Source: Branchinecta lynchi
Lineage: Eukaryota > Arthropoda > Branchiopoda > Anostraca > Branchinectidae
Reading direction: 5' to 3'
NCBI GenBank assembly: GCA_023053575.1
Contig: JAKZAP010000014.1
Location: 5,270,001-5,334,000, forward strand
Length of the DNA: 64,000 nt
Part shown: positions 1 through 35,052 of the stretch, in pieces
Layout of the letters: every line of letters begins with the position of its first letter
Numbering within the stretch: position 1 is the first letter of the stretch
Translations under genes and position numbers: made by a program
The notes under the pieces: generated by a model
The model's input: the letters and a program-made list of their open reading frames with translations, nothing else
Database searches by the model: none
Told to the model about the DNA's origin: nothing

Positions 1-200
1 CAACCTCCCTTGTTTCCTCGATGTTGTGCAGACCGCAGATTAGCTTTACTAGAAAGTTCTAAACCCGCAAGTTTGTCTCGCTTGAAATGCCGCAAGCGTA
101 GTGGGCGACGCTACGAGTATGGCCCGATTGCGAAGCATAGAAAGCATAGCTCTTGGCGCTACTAGTGTTATTTTGCTCTGGAACGGGCACAACGCTGGTT
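1..200 (-). repeat. Interspersed repeat R, partial copy
   Basis: Matches blocks seen at 32285-32560, 46610-46760, 47630-48111 and 48560-48680: cues are AAGTTTGTCTCGCTT, GGGCGACGCTACGAGTATGG, GCATAGAAAGCATAG and TCTTGGCGCTACTAGTGTTA. About 300 bp when complete. No coding capacity seen. From 201 to 422 there is nothing but a 14-base C run. Confidence 0.5.
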
Positions 201-422
201 CTTCACGCCTAGAGCATTCGCCGAAAATACGCCTTATATGACAAGTTTAAGGTAGGTAAACGGTGAAAAACAAAAATGACGTAAAAGTAGTAAGCTCATG
301 ATTTCCGAATCAAGACAAAGGTTTGAATTCACACTTCTGTGCAAAATGACGAGAGAGAGAGGGTCAAAGCCGGAGACACGATGTCGATTGACCCCCCCCC
401 CCCCCCTCACCCCCAAAAAAAA

Positions 423-1758
423 AAAGAGCTGGAAGCTCATATGGCACTTGCAAGACTGGGTCAGATGGAAGTGATGGTCAAAAGTTTTTTTTCCCGTGAA
501 GATGCGCCAGACTTGCTAGGCTGGGTCAGAAGATGGAAGTGATCGTCGATTTTTTTTTATTTTTTTTTACTTTTTGTTTGAGATGCGCGCTGTAAGGGTG
601 CTAAAAATTAATTTCTAAGCAAAATCCTTGAGGCAAAAATGGCGATCTGAAAAAGTAAATTTTGCTTAAAAGTATTTTTGTACTTTGCGGTTAAGATGAT
701 CGAGTTCTTTAAGGGATGGTTGGATCGGAGAGTGACGATGTCTAACCCAATGATGTCAAGTTTCTAATGCTCTAGCTTAGTTTTATCGTCCTAGCACATC
801 TGGAAGTACCTTAACTCACGATCACCGGAATTCTGGACATTCCCTACAGCTCCCCCCCCCCCTTCGGTATCTGAATCCGGTCCGATTCTGTCACTGATGC
901 ACCTAGGACTTGAGCCAGTACTTCCCGCCAAATTTCCTCCTTATCGCTCCACTCTATGCGTGTCACAAGATGTCCGGTTCTCCCCTCCGCCCCCCCCCCC
1001 AGTTCATCGGATCCGGTCCGGACTTGAAATGGGACATGCTGAGACTTGAGGTAGTTCAAGATATCAAGTTTCATTAAGATCCGATAACCCATTCGAAAGT
1101 TATGAATGCTACTAATTTCCGGATTCCGCCGTCTCCCCCTCCCCCCACGATAGTCAGACCAGGCAAGTGGCTGTTTCCAAGTTATGCTGGTCGAGTCCCT
1201 GATATGCCTACCAAGTTTTATCATCCTAGCCCACCTGGAAGTACATTAACTACGGATCGCCGGAATCCGGAACCTCCCTCCAACTCCCCTCACAGTGTCC
1301 GAATCCGGTCCAGTCCTGTCAGTGATGTATCTAGAGCGTGTGCTTGTTCTTCGTACCAAGTTTCATCCCGATCGCTCCACTCTGAGAGTTTCACACGATT
1401 TCCGGTTCTCCCCTCCGACTCCCCCCCAGATTCGTCGGATCCGGTCTGGACTTGAAACGAGACATCTGAGACACGAGATCTTTCCATATATTAAGTTTCA
1501 TTAAGATCCAATCACCCGTTCGAAAGTTATGCATGTCCCTATTTTCCGGATTCCGCCCCCTCCCCCTCCCTCCACGATGGTCGGATGGGGCAAGTGACTA
1601 TTTCCAAGTTAGTTTGGTCGGGTCCCTGATATGCCTGCCAAGTTTCATTGTCCTAGCGTATCTGGAAGTACACTAACTCGCAAACACCGGACTAACCGAC
1701 CGACCGACCGACGGAAATGTGATCGGTATATGGCACTTGGCCGGAAGGCAAGTGCCAT
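423..1758 (+). mobile_element. Family A element, copy 1 (Helentron/INE-1-like, non-autonomous)
   Basis: Starts AAGAGCTGGAAGCTCATATG and ends with a hairpin ATGGCACTTG/CAAGTGCCAT at 1730-1758. In between are diverged units marked by AAGTTTCATC, CCGGATTCC and C-rich stretches, then a GACC microsatellite at 1690-1712. Short open frames in it run out of phase between copies, so it is non-coding. Confidence 0.75.
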
Positions 1759-1830
1759 ACAAAAATACGAAAGTATCGGATCTTTTTAAAACCGAAGAGA
1801 GAGTCTGGTTTAATGATTGCCCTAGTTTTT

Positions 1831-3757
1831 ATGGCACTTGCCTTCCGGCCAAGTGCCATATACAGATCACATTTCCGTCGGTCGGTCGGTTAGTCCGGTG
1901 TTTGCGAGTTAGGGTACTTCCAGATGTGCTAAGACGATAGAACTTGGCAGGCATATTAGTGACCTGACCAAACTAACTTGGAAATAGCCACTTGCTCGGT
2001 CCGACCATCGTGGGGGGAGGGAGGGAAGCCGGAATCCGGAATTTAGTGACATGCATAACTTTCGAACGGGCTATCGGATCTTAATGAAATTTCATATTTG
2101 GAAAGACGTCCTGTCTCAGATGCCCTTTTCAAATCCGGACCGAATCCGATGAATGTGGGGGGGGGGACCGGAAATCATTTGACACGCATAGAGCGGAGTG
2201 ATCGGGATGAATCTTGGTGGTAGGAACGAGCACAAGCCCTAGGTACATCATTGACAGAACCGGATCGGATTCGTTCACTGTGAGGGGAGGGGGTCCGGAA
2301 TTCTGGTGATATGGAGTTGAGTTACTTCCAGTTGGGCTAGGACAATGAAACTTGATAGGCAAGTCAGGGATTCGACGAGATTAACCTGGAAATAGTCAAC
2401 TTCCCGATCCGACCACCGTGGAGGGGGGGAATCCGGAATCTTGAGGAATGTATAACTTTGGAACGGGCGATCGGATCTTAACGAAACTTGATACTTGGAA
2501 AGACCTCGTGTCTCGGATAACCCATTTAAAGTCCGGACCGGATCCGATGAATCTGGGGGGGGGGTCAGGAAGTGACGCGCTTAGACTGGAGCGATTGGGA
2601 TGAAACTTGGTGAGAAGGACAAGTACAAGAACTAGATACGTCAGTGATGGAATCGGATCGAATTTGGGCACTGAGGGGGGGGGGAGTCCGAAATTCTGGC
2701 TGTCGCGAGTTAAGGTATATCAAGATGCGCTAGGCCGATAAAACTTGGCTTGGACATTAGAGACTTGGCATGACTGGCTTAGAAATAGCCAGTTCACCGA
2801 CCCAACCATCGTGGGGGAGTGGAGGGAGGGGGAATCTGGAATCTTGAAGTATGTATAAATTTTGAACGAGTGGTCAGATCTTAACGAAATTTGACATCTG
2901 GAAAGACTTCGTGTCTGGGATGTCCCTTTTTAAGTCCGAACCGGATTCGATGACTGTGGGGGGGGGGGGGGGGGTCGGAAATCTTGTGAAACGCTTAGAG
3001 CGGAGTGATTGGGATGAAACTTGGTGGGAAGAACAAGGACAGGAACTAGATACATCAGTGAGAAAAGACCGGGCTCGGGCACTCCGAGGGAAGCTGGTGG
3101 GGGGGGGGGCGGAATTTCGGTGATCGCTAATTAAGATACTTCCAGATGTGCCAGGGCGGTGAAACTTGGCTTGAACATTGGAAACTTGACAAGATTTGCC
3201 TAGAAATTGTCGCTTCTCAGATCTTATCATCCCTTAAAGTACTAATCCTAACCACAAAGTACAAAAAATACTTTTAAGCAAAGTATACATTATAGCTCAA
3301 GGGTGTTGCTCAAAAACTAATTTTTAGCACCCTTAAAGTGCGTTTCTTAACCGAAAAGTCAAAAAAATACTCAAACGATATATATTCGTGATCCAAGTGT
3401 CCATGATCATTTTTGACTCAAGGGTTTTGCTTACAACTGAATTTCTTAAAATACAAACAATAAATTTGAGCAAAATATACATTTTCATGATTCCAATTAG
3501 CTTATCATCATTTGTGCTTCAAGAGCGTTCATTACAGATGAATCTCTAGCGCCCTTAAATTGCGCATCATCACGGCCAAATGCACAAATAAAATAGTTTT
3601 TACGAACAATACATGCTCGTGATTTCTAAGGACTTATTACCATTCTTGTCTCAAGGGTGTTGCTTACAAATGATCACGACAAAGCCACGAATTGACGAGT
3701 TCCTACCTTAATCCTCGGACCCAGCCTTGCAAGTGCCATATGAGCATCCAGCTCTTG
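1831..3757 (-). mobile_element. Family A element, copy 2, inverted
   Basis: Reverse-oriented partner of the copy at 423-1758: the hairpin comes first (1831-1859), then GTCGGTCGG, then the same units reversed, ending CATATGAGCATCCAGCTCTT. A 72 bp spacer parts the two. G runs up to 18 bases mark where the forward copy has C runs. Confidence 0.75.
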
Positions 3758-4770
3758 TTTGTATAATTAATGAATACTTGTATGTAAAAGCGCAATTTTA
3801 TGTAGCTATGTTTGACGAGAGAACGAATATTCGGTTTTTCATAATACCATAGGGAATGTTTTTGAATAGTAAAGATAGATTGATTGATTTACTGATAGTG
3901 ATTAGAAGTGCTGATAGTTTTGTGGGTCTAAGCTGATACTTCTTTTTTAGGCCTCAAGTAAGTTAAAGAAAGGAGTAACGAAGAAGAGCATTTTTGCAAC
4001 CCCTGAAGCTGCGGATGGCAGGGTAGGAGTTGGAACCTGCGGCATTGGTGGGAAACCCATGACGGAGTATACCCTTGCGGAGAAACGGAAACGAGGAATG
4101 ATTTGATGTTCACCCTATTTTTGCAGTGCCCGTTCTTTTCTTAATAAATTTGATCACGTTCGTCATATTCGAAGGCCAGACGAATCTCCTGGGGCGGGGA
4201 CTGACCATTTTGATAATATCCTGAAACTCTGTAGGACTTACTGCTATAGGCTTCAGTTCGATTCGGTCGATTTCTAAAATGGGAAGCGGACAAGCTGAGT
4301 ATTCATTCAGTCGTCAAAAGACATATATATATGAAATTTTATTTCTAAAATGGAAAGCGGACAAGCCGAATATTCGTTCAGTCGTCAAATATATGTATAT
4401 TTGAGTCAAGACTTCTGAATCTCGTCTACCAGATTAACAGATATCTGTGTCTTCCGTGGAGTCAAGACAGCCCTCAAAGTCCGACCTTTTCGTGCTTTGC
4501 CGAATATGTGCAAATTTTATTTGTAGAGGTAGTAACATCAATAAATTATCCTGAGCCTTCCAGATACCATGAAAATGATGATTTACTTATTATTAGATCT
4601 TCCTAGCATTTTTCAACACTCAGAATGTCCACAACTCGAAATGTCCCCTTTATGATCTATCGGTATTCTACTCGAAATACCCGGCAGTTAGCCAGTGCCC
4701 CCTCCCCCGGAAAATAACAAGCGCTCCGGTGGTGCCGTCGACCCTATCTGCTTTCAAGTCAAGTCCTTTT
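3758..4770. other. Non-genic stretch with a short direct duplication
   Basis: No gene seen. A block of about 47 bp beginning TTTCTAAAATGG and ending TCAGTCGTCAAA occurs at about 4273-4319 and 4345-4390. The rest shows no recognised feature. Confidence 0.5.
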
Positions 4771-5409
4771 TGGTATCCCAAAAGGTAAGTGACGGGATAC
4801 CTATGACTTCGTCAAAGTTGTCCGTCCGTCTTGTCAGCACGATAACTCTCGAAGGGCCTGAGATCTGTTATTAAAATTGGTGTGAGGTTCCGCTGGGTCA
4901 ATGTACAGGTCATGTTCGTGGATGGGCCCTGTAGTTCTACATTTAGGAGAGCGAGAGGGGGTTTGATATTAAGGGATACAAAAAAAAACAAGCTAACGTG
5001 AGAGGCAAGGAGACATGCTGAATCCAGAACTGAACTTCATTTTCTCACCGGACAAATAGTTCGCCCAGAATCCTGGAAAAAAATTAAACTTTGTAAAAGC
5101 AAAAGTTCTATCTGAAGTTGAATAAAAGTTCGATAAAGAGGCATAGTGAATCTGTTCTTGATTTTTTTCTGCCGGACAAATAGTTTACCCGGAATCCGGC
5201 GAAAATTGGTAAGTGTGAAAGTCTTATCTGAAGCTGATTAGAGGTTAAACGTTGGTCGATTACACAGTCGATTTACAGGCAAGAATACGTCCTGAATCCA
5301 TATTTGAACATAGTGTTCTCGCCGGACAAGTAGAGAGACCAGAATCTGGCGAAGACCGAAAATTCGGTAAGAGTAAATTTTATTACTTATTACGAAATTA
5401 TATTGTGTT

Positions 5410-5640
5410 CCATCCTTATTTTTTTTTTATTTTTTTTTTTAAATGTCGCGTAGCATCTTTTCCGTTCTTCCTGTCCAATATGATTTGGCCAGGTGACTAC
5501 GCTTCCACTTCCCTCGGTGACGACAATGGTCCTAACATCTGATATTTAATTTTTTGTATTTTTGTTTTTTCAATGACCGACCTATATATTTAGCGTCACC
5601 TACACTTTCCTCTATCTCTACATTCTCTTTTTTTTAATAT
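5410..5640 (-). repeat. SINE-like repeat with poly-T (reverse poly-A) tail
   Basis: After the T tract come GCGTAGCATCTTTTCCGTTC and GACTACGCTTCCACTTCCCT with CGGTGACG, as in the copy at 63795-63990 and, reversed, at 42760-42890. Tail and conserved body suggest a retroposed SINE or LINE 3' end. Confidence 0.5.
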
Positions 5641-6248
5641 TCTTTCTTATTCCCTCTTTTAACCCTTATTTCTCATTTTACCATTTCAACACATATTTAA
5701 AATCTTTTCTTTGTTTTCCTTCCTTAATATCTCCTTTCCTTAAAATTTTCATTCTTTGAAAACTTAATATTTACAAAAATACTATCCCTCGTTATTTTTT
5801 TTTGCAACCAAATCCTTATAGGATTAAGAATACAAGCTGAGTCCATGTGTGAACCTGAATTTTCTCTTTGGGTAATTACTTCATCCGGAATCTAACAGAA
5901 ACCGGGAGTTTGATATGAGTAAAAAAAGTCGCTTTAGTTGATTGAGCACCAATATGGGACTAAGAATACATGTTGACACCAACGTGTCAACATGTGAGCT
6001 TATTATCACCGGATAAGTAGTTTGACCGGAGTCCGGAAATTTCGAAGAAGTAAAATAAAATGCTGATGTCGATAAAAATTGGCCGGAGGAGATAGGAGTA
6101 CCCGATAAGGACACGGTGAATCAGGAGATACTGTTTATTCTCGCCTGGGATGGATAGTCTTGTCGAAATCTAGCCAAAACATGATGTTTTGTATGACCAT
6201 GATTGTTTGATACTTTTCTCTGGAAAGTACGACTTAGGCTAGTTGCTA

Positions 6249-6543
6249 CCCGATGAAAAATGTGTAGCCTGCGTAGTAGTATGGTAGTAGTACGAAAACG
6301 TTGCATGTAACACTATGTAATAATAAACAATACTATCATTTAATGCGCCTCAGACTGGTCGAATCTTATGTAGTAGTATCCAGTAGCATCCTGTCTTGCC
6401 ACAGTAGCATCCAGTCTTGCTAATAGTAGTATGCAGTAACACGGTAGCCTTGAAGGTAGAAGCATGTAGTAGCATCGTTAGTAGTTCATGCTACTTTTTC
6501 GTACTACTTCATAGGACTATTTTGAGATACATTTTTCATCAGG
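6249..6543 (+). mobile_element. MITE family M1, copy 1
   Basis: 295 bp with terminal inverted repeat CCCGATGAAAAATGTG / GATACATTTTTCATCAGG, flanked by TA on both sides. The inside is rich in AGTAGCAT/AGTAGTAT motifs. Three further copies: 12185-12488, 28428-28732 and 59850-60132. Confidence 0.8.
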
Positions 6544-6685
6544 TATTGTTCAGTGGTCTGTTAGATCAGTAGGTATCAAATTTGTGCAGGTTTGGCAAAG
6601 ATTGAACATCTGCAAGACCTTAATATCTATTAAAAAGATCGACAGACATACACCCTTGGGATCCCGTCGAAATCTTTGGTCTTGT

Positions 6686-8321
6686 GCCAAAGGCAACCTG
6701 GAGCTTTTTAATACCTGGATTCCATCATCAGGAAGTCTCGATGAGAACAAGACAAAAGGCTTCGTTGGGATCTGTATGTTCCAAACATTGTAGATTTCTC
6801 GTCTTCGCCAGACCCCTTTATCACTTTGCTATTTTATCAACCGCCTGAATATGTACAAAAAAATGCTACTTTTTGACAACTTACGACCAAACAAATAATC
6901 GCATGAGAAAACCAAGCTCAGATTTGGACTTGTTTACTCTTTTCCTATATCTCATCTTTAATAGAAAGTATTTTTATGGTGTGAACACACGATCAGGGTT
7001 GGGTGCTCCCGGTCTGGAATTCCTGCCCGGATTTTCGGCATCGTCGTCACTTCAATATGGAGACAGTTGAGATTTTTTCAACTTTGTGATGAAAGTGAAG
7101 AAAATCCGGCCAGGAAATCCTGATTGTGTGTCTCCACTTTTACTTCGAGCAAATTTCTAGTTTTAGCAGTAGACTATTCTCGGCGAACTGCATGCAGAGC
7201 AAAAGAGCTTATCCGTCAAAGAAATAAAGTTCGACATTGGATTCAGCACGTATCCTTAGGCCGATGCCGACGTCTCTAAAAGCCAGGCTTCACCTTCCAG
7301 ATTATCAGACGTCCGGGGCTTCCGCATAGTCAAGCCAACCCTTCCAGATTTTCATTATAATGAAGATATGCAATTTTGCCATTCTTCAACATTTCCTAGA
7401 TGTCCCCTTCGCATTTTAGATATCTCTTGCATCCCAGTCACAACTGTCAATCACTTTCCCTTTCCTTCCTACATTTGCATGTTTGTTCTGTCTCTCGAAT
7501 GGATTGCCTCTATGGTACCTTCCAGACAACCGGAATCTGGGGTGCCCAACACCCCGGACTTCCAGACGTTTTTGGCCTGGCTTTACCTTCCAGATCCGTC
7601 TCGACGAACGGCTGTCTGGAATCTGGAAGAAAAATCTCGAAGGTGAAGCCTCGCTTTAATCGACTTTAGAAACAACTTTGAGCTTCAGTAAAATTTCTGC
7701 TTCGGACGGATTTTGGATGAACCCTTTGCACGGCAAGAAAACAAAGTTCAGATATGGATTCATTAATTCTCATTAGCTAAAATAAAATATATTCTTACGT
7801 ATCTGAATCCATATCTGAAATTTATTTTCTCGCCGGACAAATAGTTCGGCCGGATAATAGCCTGTGGAAAAATAAACAATTCCTGACCTTGATTATAGCA
7901 AGAATATTATCGGAATAAGCATGTGATTGCACTCATTAAATCTTGTCAATAACCAGTTCTTGAGTTAACCTTTGCTATTTTGGTCAAAAACCGATATACC
8001 TACATAAAAGGAAAGTTTATTTGAATATGTAAAGAATTGCACGTGGTATGCTACTGCTCTTTCACGTATAGTCAATCCGCGTGCTTGTTAAGATTGCCGG
8101 TATTGCGACTTCTCGGACTTGGGATTGGACGGCTTGGTTATATTTCAAATTCCTTGTTAAAGGGATAGGATGATTTCTCATGTCCGCGGTCGTTCAAGGC
8201 AGTCGACTGTGCTAGAAATTTCGGCACGTTTCTGAACAAAAGATACCTTTCAGAGAATTAAATTCTTTTTCTCAAGCACCGCGATAAGATAATGTGTTGG
8301 CTGCGGTTACCAGATGTGTTG
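6686..8321. other. Non-genic stretch with family B fragments
   Basis: Fragments of family B units are visible near 7230-7300 (TTGGATTCAGCACGTATCCT) and 7790-7860 (CTCGCCGGACAAATAGTTCG). CTTACGTATCTGAATCCATA also belongs there. No coding exon seen. Confidence 0.4.
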
Positions 8322-8436
8322 TTTACGTGACGATCTCAATAAAACTTCATTTTTCCCGCTTTGGCGATTCACGACTTGCTCGTTGTCTCTCTTAGTGTTT
8401 GATTGGTGCAGTTTAGGTTTACTTTTAGCCTGAAAC
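8322..8436 (+). promoter_or_regulatory. Probable ALAD 5' UTR and promoter-proximal region
   Basis: The interval just upstream of the start codon holds TTACGTGACG (CRE/E-box-like, about 8320) and ATTGG (inverted CCAAT) at about 8402-8406. No TATA box is clear. The transcription start cannot be placed from sequence. Confidence 0.25.
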
Positions 8437-31878
<23,442 letters not shown>

Positions 31879-31965
31879 AATTCCGGTCTCGGAGCGTGTT
31901 GCCGATACCATTAATTTTTTAGCAAGTCGTGATATGCTGGCTTATGGGTGATTGAAATGACCTGG

Positions 31966-31971
31966 AATAAA
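31966..31971 (+). terminator. ALAD polyadenylation signal AATAAA
   Basis: Canonical AATAAA, 88 bp after the ALAD stop codon. Cleavage would be expected around 31985-32000, almost on top of the candidate first exon of the next gene. Confidence 0.6.
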
Positions 31972-32022
31972 TAATGTCAAGTAAACATGATTCTTGAGTT
32001 CCGCACTTCAGTTGGGAGCAAC

Positions 32023-32029
32023 ATGGAAG
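32023..32029 (+). CDS. Candidate first coding exon of the adenylate-kinase-like gene
   Basis: ATGGAAG followed by a GTAGGA donor gives phase 1, which fits an acceptor at 34893, and the start context AACATGG is strong. An in-frame upstream ATG at 31987 (after TAA at 31972-31974) would add 12 residues. The alternative is an acceptor at 34838 (TTTTTTGTTAG, better pyrimidine tract): reading is open from 34839 into the known exon, with a different and unidentified first exon. Transcript data are needed to choose. Confidence 0.3.
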
Positions 32030-32284
32030 GTAGGAAGGATGGGAGTTGCTGTTTCTAGAGGTATGATCGAAATTTATCCATTTATAATCTCTAAATTAAT
32101 TTTGTAGCTCAGAATTTACCATATTTAGTGGCGCGGATAGGTCACTGGATATTTATTACAGCGATTTCTTACGTAAGCTGAATTTTTAGATTATGCAGCT
32201 TTAAACAGCTTACATGCCTCAGCTGGATATGTTCCTGCGATATTTCGGCTCTTCTTGGCAAGGGTCCTACTCAGTAGAGGAAAA

Positions 32285-32560
32285 TCACACTAAGGAGTAG
32301 CGCCAAAACCTATGCTTTCCATGCTTCGCAAACGGATCATACTCTTAGCACCGCCCATTGCGCTTACGGCATTTAAATCGAGACAAACTTGCGGGCTAAG
32401 AAATTTCTAGGAAAGCTATGATGCGGAATGCATACATCGAGGAAATAGGGTAGGCTGTATCCTTTTTTTTGGCTGTGTTCAGGATAAGATAAGATGATGA
32501 ATGATGAAATATGAAGTTGTATAAGCCAGCGCTGGTGCACGAATGAATGAGTTTTAATAG
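32285..32560 (-). repeat. Interspersed repeat R, copy
   Basis: AGGAGTAGCGCCAAAACCTATGC, CGAGACAAACTTGCGGG and GCCAGCGCTGGTGCACGAAT match 47890-48110. A shorter part recurs at 33030-33110. Confidence 0.5.
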
Positions 32561-32579
32561 GGACGTTCTCTATCGCTGG

Positions 32580-32700
32580 TCCGTCTGTTACACCACCGTC
32601 CGTCTGTTAGCACGATAACTCTCGAAGGGGTTGAGATATTTTGATCAAACTTGGCATGAGGACTCTTTAGGTCAAAGTACAGGTCAAGTTCGAAGATTTA
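32580..32700 (+). repeat. Family B fragment
   Basis: CCGTCCGTCTGTTAGCACGATAACTCTCGAAGGGG and GATATTTTGATCAAACTTGG match the microsatellite-flanking block of family B. No termini kept. Confidence 0.55.
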
Positions 32701-32719
32701 AAACACTTGCAAACACTTA

Positions 32720-33024
32720 GAGCGTGTTCTACCCTTCTATCAATAGTTACTAATAGTTACTATTTCCGTTCCATCCTCACGAAAAGTTACTACGCTGACC
32801 GTTCCAACCTTGTCGGAATAGTAACTAATAGTTACTATTTGCTTACCATGCTCGGAACCGTAGTAAGCGTAGTAACTACGCATCTCTGTAACGTGATTGG
32901 TCAGATTCTGGCGTGGCGTGAGATCCTTCTGGAAAATAGAAAAATCGTTCCAGCCTTGACGGCGAAAAGCCAGAATTCGTGACGTCATGCGTAGTAACTA
33001 CGGTAAGTAGGATGGAACACGCTC
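32720..33024 (+). mobile_element. MITE family M2, copy 1 (Harbinger-like, TTA duplication)
   Basis: 305 bp; ends GAGCGTGTTCTACCC and GGATGGAACACGCTC, flanked by TTA at 32717-32719 and 33025-33027. GTAACTACG motifs recur in it. A nearly identical inverted copy is at 34027-34321. Confidence 0.8.
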
Positions 33025-34026
33025 TTAATGTTTGCAAAGCGTGGAGAGCACAGGCCTTGACTCTTGGTGCTAGTCTCTAGTGTTATTTTGCCTTGCTGAG
33101 GACCAGTTTAAAGTTTAAATGAAGGCTTACTTTCAACATCGCTTACTTGAATACACTGAAATATTTTAACTCATCTAATAGATTTGTATTTTGTTCTACG
33201 GGGCTCTTGTAAAAACTTTCATAGTGTGCACTTCTTGCACGATAACCCCAAAATTCATCAAGAGGCGGAGAATTTGAATTTCAGCGAAGGTCTGCCTTTC
33301 CAGGGTTAAGTAATACTACTTTTGTTTTAGATTGTTTATTAAAAAAGAAAATAATCTAATTCCTAGAACAAACTTTCCGCATATAAATTCGGACTTACTT
33401 ACAAATGTTATTGATTTGGACAGACTATACTTAAATGATTTTTGGTTTTCTGCTCCGCTGTCGCTAGCGGGTAATAAAATTGCTATTTTTTAAATTAGTT
33501 TCTCTTAAAGTTTATCCAACTAGAGTTGTGATCCGCCACTTTCAAAAGCTTGGGAACCAGATAAAATGCGTTACTTAAGTTTGTTCGTTATCCGCAGATA
33601 AAGGATTTCATCGAATGAACTTATTCTTTATAATAATCTTAATTCTTTCCCTTTATCACAATGCAATAAAATGGGTATCGTCAAACAAGAACATGGGTAA
33701 CGTCAAACAAGTAAGAAGAGAAAAACACCAAAAGACGCAACAAGAAGAACACACATGATACGCTATCACTTCGATTTGAGGACAGTGTCGTTGTAGTGAT
33801 TGACGTAGTATGGCACGAAGGAGTTTAAAAATCTTGTCGTCGAGTGTGTAGGCGGGCATTTTAACGTGGTACCTCTGTGTGCTTGTTCCTCTACAATTAA
33901 AATATCTACCAACGACACATGTAAGTAATTGCCCCCCCCCCAAAAAAAAAAAATGTCCTATTCCTTGCAAGACACATCATTTTCCTACTTTCTGCGAGCA
34001 TAACTTTTCCGAGCTTAGCATCTTTA

Positions 34027-34321
34027 AAGCGTGTTCCATCTTACTTACCGTAGTTACTACGCATGACGTCACGAATTCTGGCTTTTCGCCGTCAAGGCTT
34101 GAACGATTTTTCTATTTTCCAGCAGAATCTCACGCCAGGGGTGAATCCGATCAATCACGTTACAGAGATGCGTAGTTACTACGCTTACTACGGTCCCGAG
34201 CATGGTAAGCAAATAGTAACTATTAGTTACTATTCCGACAAGGTTGGAACGGTCAGCGTAGTAACTTTTCATGAGGATGGAACGGAAATAGTAACTATTG
34301 TTAGAAGGGTGGAACACGCTC
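34027..34321 (-). mobile_element. MITE family M2, copy 2, inverted
   Basis: Reverse complement of the copy at 32720; flanked by TTA at 34024-34026 and 34322-34324. The flanks match 51645-51690 without the insertion, so an empty-site relative is visible. Confidence 0.8.
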
Positions 34322-34358
34322 TTAAAGTATTCCTTCAGCCTAAGCTGACTGCGTATCT

Positions 34359-34828
34359 TATTTGACAATGCAAAACGGATACGTCAGCTACATTTTATTG
34401 GAGCTATACTTGGCCAAATATAGAGTAACCCTAGGTTCACATAGAGCAAATCGTGGCGATGAACGAGATTTTTCAATTGCAGCGACAGAAGATTTGTATC
34501 GCCTGGATGTTCATACTGGATTTTCGTCGGCAACATAATTTAACGCGAAAAATAATTAAAAATAACCCTTAGAATAATAAATAATAATAAATTTTTCTAA
34601 AAGTGAATCATCAGAAGGGTCGTCCATGTTGCTGTTGCATGCATAAAACCGTCTGTCGGCCGATTAAAGTTGAATTTTCCCAACACTGAAAATCGCGATT
34701 TTGGCGACGAAAATCTCGGCGCTGGGCGATATCGCCTCAGTGTGAACGTCTGTGTGAAGCTAGGGTAAGTGACACATTTGGCCAAATATAAAATGTAGTT
34801 GACGTATCCGTTTTGCAGTGTCAAATAT
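34359..34828. mobile_element. MITE with ~40 bp inverted ends, next to kinase-like exon 2
   Basis: Left TATTTGACAATGCAAAACGG plus ATACGTCAGCTAC; right, reversed, TATTTGACACTGCAAAACGG plus ATACGTCAACTAC. 470 bp. It ends 10 bp before the alternative acceptor at 34838. Confidence 0.75.
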
Positions 34829-34893
34829 TTTTTGTTAGGAATTAGATATTTGCCTACTTATAACTGAGGATAATTTTCATGATAAAATAGCAG

Positions 34894-35052
34894 GTTCCAA
34901 GAGCGAGGATCCTCTCAGAACACCGAAGCGACGACTGATAATGGTTTCTCCGCGTCCGAAATCTAGCGCCGGAACGTCGAGATCGCGGCCGGATCCGTTG
35001 GACTCGGTTCCAGACTGGAAACAGCCAAAGGGACCCGTAATTTTCGTTCTCG
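34894..35052 (+). CDS. Adenylate-kinase-like exon 2 (basic N-terminus and P-loop start)
   Basis: Encodes SKSEDPLRTPKRRLIMVSPR, a serine/arginine-rich linker, then KGPVIFVLG, the first strand of the kinase fold. Donor GTGAGC after the first base of a glycine codon. The 5' edge may be 34839 instead of 34894; both are open in frame. Confidence 0.85.

Larger units (their letters stand above)
4771..6685 (+). mobile_element. Family B element, copy 1
   Basis: Opens TGGTATCCCAAAAGGTAAGT, passes a GTCCGTCCGTC microsatellite and TCAGCACGATAACTCTCGAA, then holds units of about 130 bp marked by GCCGGACAAGTAG and GGAATCCGG, and closes GGGATCCCGTCGAAATC plus GGTCTTGT. A SINE-like copy (about 5410-5640) and a 300 bp MITE (6249-6543) sit inside it. 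Confidence 0.65.

Noticed and set aside
32740..34368. Open frames of 82-100 residues shared by 32.7 and 34.1 kb
   Set aside because: They are the two inverted M2 MITEs read in both directions; no transposase similarity.
34941..35052. ATG at 34941 as the true start of the kinase-like protein
   Set aside because: Possible, but reading is open upstream to at least 34839 and the basic segment before it continues the same composition; kept as a minor alternative only.
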